Part shown: in pieces, positions 25,688 to 29,578 of the stretch | Numbering within the stretch: position 1 is the first letter of the stretch | Layout of the letters: every line of letters begins with the position of its first letter | Source of the DNA: Saprospiraceae bacterium | Lineage (GTDB): Bacteria; Bacteroidota; Bacteroidia; Chitinophagales; Saprospiraceae | Direction of reading: 5' to 3' | DNA: 29,578 bases | Assembly: GCA_016710585.1 (NCBI GenBank) | Contig: JADJVN010000007.1 | Location: 1-29,578 of the forward strand | Position numbers and translations under genes: made by a program | Notes under the pieces: model-generated | What the model was told of the DNA's origin: nothing | What the model saw: only the letters and a program-made list of their open reading frames with translations | Databases searched by the model: none

Positions 25688-25688
25688 A

Positions 25689-27080
25689 TTAATCTATTGT
25701 TAGCACCCTTTGTGGAGTGTTTAAGTCTTTCAAGTGAAGCATATATTTTTGTTTGTCCTGTTGGGTAGCATCAACTACCCTTATTTTCTTTGGAGTGTCA
25801 AGAAGAATGGTTTTGCCACCTTCAGACAACCCATTGCGGGGACTTATATTGAACTTTACACCATTTAATGGTGTAAGTAAAATTTTCAATTCATCCTTTT
25901 CCTTCAAGTACTCAATTTTTAAAAGGGAAGCTAATGGCTCTATTTCGGTTAAAAGAAAATTGAAGGCAGCAATTTCCTTTGGAGTGTTTTCATCAATTAA
26001 AATTTCATCATAAACTTCCGGTTGTAAGCAGAACTGCTGTTTTACTTCGTGTGTTTTCTCATCATAATATTCAATTTCCTCCCATCTTCTCATTTGAATA
26101 CGAGTCACCTTTTGAGGTGCTTGACCACAGAAATTACATTTTTTTGAATTGTTGTATGGGTATCTAAGGTTGCAATTGATGTTACCACATCTCAGAAGCT
26201 CATTTAATGCAAGATTTAGCATGTCAAACCATTCTGCCATACTTGGTCTTTCAAGAGAATTATTTAGCCCTTCTTCAAAATTCTTTCTGAAAAGATTTAG
26301 TAGTTTTTCCGGCATTACCTTTTCTGAAGGCAAGCCGGTAGTCCTTTCATTGGTGTTGTCTTCAGAATGGTCAACCCAGGGTAATTTACCTTTTAAGGCT
26401 TCTTCTTCCAATTCCGGTTCACCTTCAGAAACATAATCTCCAATTAGAGGGTGGTTTAATGTGAGCAGTTCATAAGCCAAAACAGCAAATGAAAAACAGT
26501 CGGACATGGTTGTATTTGGAGCATTATTAGAAATAACTTCAGGTGCACCATAAAAAGGGGTGTAGATGTTATTTACTATACTTGTTTTATACCTGAGATT
26601 GTCTAAATCAATCAAAAAAACATTATCTGATTCAGGCCTTTCAGATATAAAAACATTGTTAGGTGATAAATCACAATAGGCGAGACCCTTACTGTGTAAT
26701 GCTCTCAATAATGCTGCTAAACGAATAAGAACATTGTATCTTTTTAATAAACCTCCTGATGACAAATACCATTCTGCAAGATTTGTATTTACGGTTCCAA
26801 GTTTTAATGATGACAACGGAATCATTCCAGATGCAAATTCAGATACATAACCATTCTTTGGTTGTGTAATTTGTCTTAATGGAACTGCAAACACTTTTTT
26901 ATCTAACCCTAAATTTATTAGGAAATTGATTTTGGATTTGGTTGTATTGTCATCAAAACTTTGGTTGAAGAGTTTAACAATATGCTTTTTGTCTTTTAGC
27001 AAATAGGTTACACCTTGAGAACCTTCTCCAAGTTTTTCAAGCACTTCGTAACTAATATTTTTTGAATCTACTACGTTCAT
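25689..27080 (-). CDS. Ser/Thr-kinase-like protein of the TerY-P triad, with zinc ribbon
   Basis: A 463-residue protein. The kinase fold spans about 10-290: glycine loop LGEGSQGVTY (17-26), Lys K36 in IVKLF, catalytic loop YCDLSPNN (135-142, HRD read as YCD with D137 and N142 kept), Mg loop LIDLDN (D158, DFG read as DLD), and APEVISN. So the key phosphotransfer residues are present. A zinc ribbon CGNINC...CNFCG follows, then a beta-rich C-terminal domain of about 100 residues. This domain layout matches the kinase of TerY-P operons. It abuts the PP2C gene with no gap, and would be counteracted by it. No membrane segment is seen. Confidence 0.88.
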   Translation of the reverse strand: MNVVDSKNISYEVLEKLGEGSQGVTYLLKDKKHIVKLFNQSFDDNTTKSKINFLINLGLDKKVFAVPLRQITQPKNGYVSEFASGMIPLSSLKLGTVNTNLAEWYLSSGGLLKRYNVLIRLAALLRALHSKGLAYCDLSPNNVFISERPESDNVFLIDLDNLRYKTSIVNNIYTPFYGAPEVISNNAPNTTMSDCFSFAVLAYELLTLNHPLIGDYVSEGEPELEEEALKGKLPWVDHSEDNTNERTTGLPSEKVMPEKLLNLFRKNFEEGLNNSLERPSMAEWFDMLNLALNELLRCGNINCNLRYPYNNSKKCNFCGQAPQKVTRIQMRRWEEIEYYDEKTHEVKQQFCLQPEVYDEILIDENTPKEIAAFNFLLTEIEPLASLLKIEYLKEKDELKILLTPLNGVKFNISPRNGLSEGGKTILLDTPKKIRVVDATQQDKQKYMLHLKDLNTPQRVLTID

Positions 27081-27788
27081 TTAATTTTTATTTGACCAGA
27101 TGAAAATCATTGATTTATCATCATTGTTTTTTTCGGTTAGGAATTCTTCTAAATCACATTTTAAAGCATCATTTCTTCTTGATTCTTCAATATTTTGAAA
27201 TTTGTTTTTAAAATAGTCATGCAATGTTTCAATTTTTTCTGTTTGTAATTCGTCAGCAATGCCATCAGTTGCAATCAAAAAATCAAATGTGTGCCCAAAT
27301 TCAAATAAGGCCAGTTTGAAATTTTCATCTCTACCAGAACCAAGGCAAACGGTCTCATTAGAGAAATCTTTACTTGTTGATTCTAAATAGCGGAATAAAC
27401 CATCCATTCTAAGCGAAACCAGAACATCACCTATCTGACCAACAATTATTTTCTTTTCCTTTTTGAAAACAGCTATAAAGGAGTTGGTAGTTCGATAATC
27501 ACTTATAATGCTGGAAATTGATTCTATTTCCTTTTTCCACCTTTCTTTTATCTTATTACTGAGGAATTGAAGTTCAGACGAAAGTTGAAATTTTTGTATT
27601 TCATCAATTACACTCTTACAAGCAATTTGTGCTCCTTCTAACGAATTTTTAGATGAACCTAATCCATCTGAAACTGTGGATATCAGAAATTCATCATTCT
27701 CAAAGACATTTATATAATCTTGATTGGGAATAGTTTCATGTTTATCGCCACGGATACTTGCTTGTATGATTGTAGTTTTCAACTCCAT
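27081..27788 (-). CDS. PP2C-family protein phosphatase of the TerY-P triad
   Basis: A 235-residue single-domain protein. Metal-binding and catalytic motifs are in order: NQD (D24), VSDGLGSS (D41, G42), GQIGDVLV (D121), IATDGIADEL (D175) and NNDDKSMIFIW (D223, D224). All aspartates expected for the two-metal centre are present. It should dephosphorylate Ser/Thr residues, most likely on the kinase, the vWA protein or the AAA+ ATPase of the same operon. Its start codon shares one base with the vWA stop. Confidence 0.92.
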   Translation of the reverse strand: MELKTTIIQASIRGDKHETIPNQDYINVFENDEFLISTVSDGLGSSKNSLEGAQIACKSVIDEIQKFQLSSELQFLSNKIKERWKKEIESISSIISDYRTTNSFIAVFKKEKKIIVGQIGDVLVSLRMDGLFRYLESTSKDFSNETVCLGSGRDENFKLALFEFGHTFDFLIATDGIADELQTEKIETLHDYFKNKFQNIEESRRNDALKCDLEEFLTEKNNDDKSMIFIWSNKN

Positions 27789-28447
27789 TAGAAATCAAGA
27801 GTTTCGTCATCAGGCATTTGTGGTATTTGCTGCATATCCGGTGTTTGACTTTTCATTCGCTGGGTAACAGACATTGTTACGAACCTGAAAAACTTCCTAA
27901 TATCTCTTGCACTATCACCCAAAACCAAATACTCAGGTGAGCTTACAAATTTTGAAAGCATATTATGGTCAGCGTCATCACCAATTGCCATAGCAATACG
28001 GAAGGCTTTTGAAGACCGACCATCATTAATAAGTTCATTCATTGGAGAAAGAAAATCATCGGTCGGAATACCATCAGTTAACAAAACAATTGTTGGTTTA
28101 TAAGATCTTGATGGAATTTGTACTTTGTCCTCTATTAGTTCTTTTAACATTGTAAACGCACCACCCATTGGCGTCCTGCCTTGTGCCTGGTATGACTGAG
28201 TGTTTACTTGGCTAATTGGTGTCAACGGGATGTCACAAGTTGCACTTTCACCCCCGAAGCTGAATAAAGAAATGTGTATTTCTGCCTTGTTGCTGTCTTC
28301 GTCCTTTATTGAATTAATAAAGTCTTTGAGTGCAATGTTTAATGCATCTATTTTACCATTTGTTCCCATACTGCCACTTCTGTCTACTGCAACAATAACA
28401 GGAAGTGGTCTTGGTTTTTGAATTAGGAAGTCGTTTAATGAGTCCAT
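27788..28447 (-). CDS. terY: TerY-like vWA-domain protein
   Basis: A 219-residue protein made of one von Willebrand A domain. The MIDAS metal site is complete: DRSGSMG (D22, S24, S26), GRTPMGG (T92) and LLTDGIPTD (D125). TerY is the vWA partner of the PP2C phosphatase and kinase in the TerY-P triad, and all three lie here in that order with 0-1 base junctions. It is the first gene of the eight-gene operon, 125 bases after the Argonaute gene. Metal-dependent adhesion to a phosphorylated partner is the expected role. The symbol is used in the family sense, since no tellurite-resistance genes (TerB-TerF) are in the window. Confidence 0.88.
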   Translation of the reverse strand: MDSLNDFLIQKPRPLPVIVAVDRSGSMGTNGKIDALNIALKDFINSIKDEDSNKAEIHISLFSFGGESATCDIPLTPISQVNTQSYQAQGRTPMGGAFTMLKELIEDKVQIPSRSYKPTIVLLTDGIPTDDFLSPMNELINDGRSSKAFRIAMAIGDDADHNMLSKFVSSPEYLVLGDSARDIRKFFRFVTMSVTQRMKSQTPDMQQIPQMPDDETLDF

Positions 28448-28473
28448 ATAATTACGTTTTTAAGATTATGGAG

Positions 28474-28481
28474 CAAAGTAA
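28474..28481 (-). promoter_or_regulatory. Possible -7 box of the TerY-P operon
   Basis: On the minus strand TTACTTTG differs from TAnnTTTG at one position and lies 26 bases before the vWA ATG. No clear TTTG is found at -33. The 125-base gap before the vWA gene is the longest on this strand from 6606 rightwards, which supports an operon start here. Confidence 0.35.
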
Positions 28482-28572
28482 ATACACACCTGTGCACTGT
28501 ATCTGCATTGATGAAAATATTATAGAATTGCTGGGTTTTTATTGTTCTGCTCATTTTACATTGCTTTTTATT

Positions 28573-29578
28573 TTATAGAAACCACAAATTATTCTTACCA
28601 AAATCGGATAAGTGTTCGTTCTCAAAGTGGGGATACATTTCTGCTACCATTTCGGGATAGAGGGTTGTAACTGGTAAACTTTGTTGGCTGATGCTTTTCC
28701 AATACATTCGGCTGAACTGATACACTTGATCCATTAAATCTTTTACTACGGCAATATCATCAAACTCTTCCGGGTGTGTGCTTGATATGTGCAGCTTGAT
28801 TGGGAAATGATACTCTTTATTTCTTACTGGACTATTTGCTGCATAACGGGTGTTGTTGCACAGTAGATAATCTCTTTTTCCTATTTGCAAAATAGTGCCG
28901 CTTAATGGCATTAAGTTTTTAGGGTCTTTAATATCAAATGCCAATAACTCCTTGCTTTCTGTTTTGTTGATTGAAACTACTATTACAGGAATGTCCAATT
29001 CTAAATGATGCAGCACATCCAAGATTGGTTCTAATTCCTGCTCCGACATTTTCTTGTAGAAGTGAATGATTAGCCTTTTTGCATCTTTCTTTTGCTCCAC
29101 ATAAGTAGTAACAGCATTACGAATGCTTCCTGCCAACATCAACGTTTCATCTGCACCGAAACAGTCAAAGCCTTCAAATATGCCTTCGTTATTAAAACAG
29201 AAAGCCGAACCCACGTATTTAGTTTTATTGCTGTGGCTGTAAAATGCACCAACGCCAACTATCAACTCATTGACTGTTGAACAATTTAAACGCCAGGGAA
29301 CACCGCCCAGCTTTGCCAACAATGCAATTTCAATATTGGGTAAGTACAAATTAAAATCTTCTCTTGCTAAGTTTTGATTGAAGATAACCTGTGAGCTGAT
29401 GTCGTGTTTTATGAGGATTTCCTTTACCTTATAGTACACATTTAGCAAGTCGGTGTTTTCTTCTGTTTTGGCAATTGGGCTAATGTAAATGGCCACATAT
29501 TGCGTATTGGGTGTTCTTACTGTATTCTTTATGGCAGCATCAACCTCAGCAACAATATTAGATTTGTCTTGTATTTCA
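28573..29578 (-). CDS. Prokaryotic Argonaute (MID-PIWI part), partial at window edge, probably catalytically inactive
   Basis: The frame is open through base 29578, so the N-terminal part is outside; a GTG at 29496 is internal, not the start. Counting from that GTG, YYKVKEILIKHDISSQVI (21-38) is the MID-type 5'-end binding segment and LAKLGGVPWRLNC (60-72) is the conserved MID-PIWI junction with its Lys. Then NELIVGVGAFYS (77-87) is the first PIWI strand, where active Argonautes have G-x-D but this has G-x-G. LIIHFYKKMSEQELEPI is the H-containing strand, and LPVTTLYPEMVAEMY (near the C-terminus) is the last PIWI motif, ending in NNLWFL. Loss of the first Asp predicts no slicing, so target binding with a separate effector is likely. 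The effector is not visible here. Confidence 0.82.
   Translation of the reverse strand, partial: EIQDKSNIVAEVDAAIKNTVRTPNTQYVAIYISPIAKTEENTDLLNVYYKVKEILIKHDISSQVIFNQNLAREDFNLYLPNIEIALLAKLGGVPWRLNCSTVNELIVGVGAFYSHSNKTKYVGSAFCFNNEGIFEGFDCFGADETLMLAGSIRNAVTTYVEQKKDAKRLIIHFYKKMSEQELEPILDVLHHLELDIPVIVVSINKTESKELLAFDIKDPKNLMPLSGTILQIGKRDYLLCNNTRYAANSPVRNKEYHFPIKLHISSTHPEEFDDIAVVKDLMDQVYQFSRMYWKSISQQSLPVTTLYPEMVAEMYPHFENEHLSDFGKNNLWFL

Noticed and set aside
15809..28447. BREX, DISARM or Zorya system
   Set aside because: No BrxC/PglX/PglZ methylase set, no DrmA/DrmB, no MotA/MotB-like ZorA/ZorB; the vWA-PP2C-kinase triad fits TerY-P instead.
28573..29578. GTG at 29496 as the real start of a 307-residue protein
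   Set aside because: The frame stays open upstream with MID-domain-like sequence to the window edge, so the GTG is internal.

Overview
The window looks like a piece of a Bacteroidota chromosome, probably Chitinophagaceae-like, although the family is only my impression. The reasons are AT-rich coding DNA, promoter-like TAnnTTTG boxes with TTTG about 17-20 bases upstream, almost no Shine-Dalgarno sequences, and protein families typical of that phylum.

Left edge (1-2681, + strand): a decayed nitric-oxide-response locus. It holds the remains of a NorB-like haem-copper oxidase (cut by the window edge), a 6-pyruvoyl-tetrahydropterin synthase/QueD-family gene and an Rrf2-type Fe-S regulator. All three are broken by frameshifts, yet key motifs can still be read when frames are joined.

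Mobile-looking zone (2682-6605): an imperfect 120-bp-period direct repeat, a small HTH-like gene on the minus strand, and a divergent 252-codon gene of unknown function with one internal stop between apparently compensating indels. A clear intrinsic terminator follows, then about 2.3 kb of gene-free DNA full of inverted repeats, including two copies of one long hairpin element.

Biosynthetic cluster (6606-15812, minus strand, transcribed right to left): TauD/TfdA dioxygenase, broken HD-domain gene, Gfo/Idh/MocA dehydrogenase, D-2-hydroxyacid dehydrogenase, MurG-like glycosyltransferase, polysaccharide deacetylase, radical SAM/SPASM enzyme, PHP phosphoesterase (frameshifted), HD hydrolase and a class I methyltransferase. 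The genes are packed end to end. The product is unknown; a modified sugar, glycoconjugate or small metabolite is most likely.

Defence/stress operon (15809-28447, minus strand): eight tightly coupled genes, namely a TerY-like vWA protein, PP2C phosphatase, Ser/Thr-kinase-like protein, Upf1/Dna2-type SF1 helicase, a wHTH protein ending in a HEPN-like RNxxxH motif, a coiled-coil McrB-like AAA+ ATPase, a DUF2357/McrC-like protein with a C-terminal zinc ribbon, and a WYL regulator. The first three form a TerY-P triad, a signalling module that comparative genomics has linked to DNA-processing and defence genes. The WYL gene overlaps the TauD gene by 4 nt, so the defence operon runs straight into the biosynthetic cluster.

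Right edge (28573-29578, minus strand): the MID-PIWI half of a prokaryotic Argonaute whose first catalytic Asp position reads Gly. Its N-terminal part lies beyond the window. The Argonaute and TerY-P operon together mark a defence island. Every gene from 15 kb rightwards is intact, whereas most lesions lie to the left.
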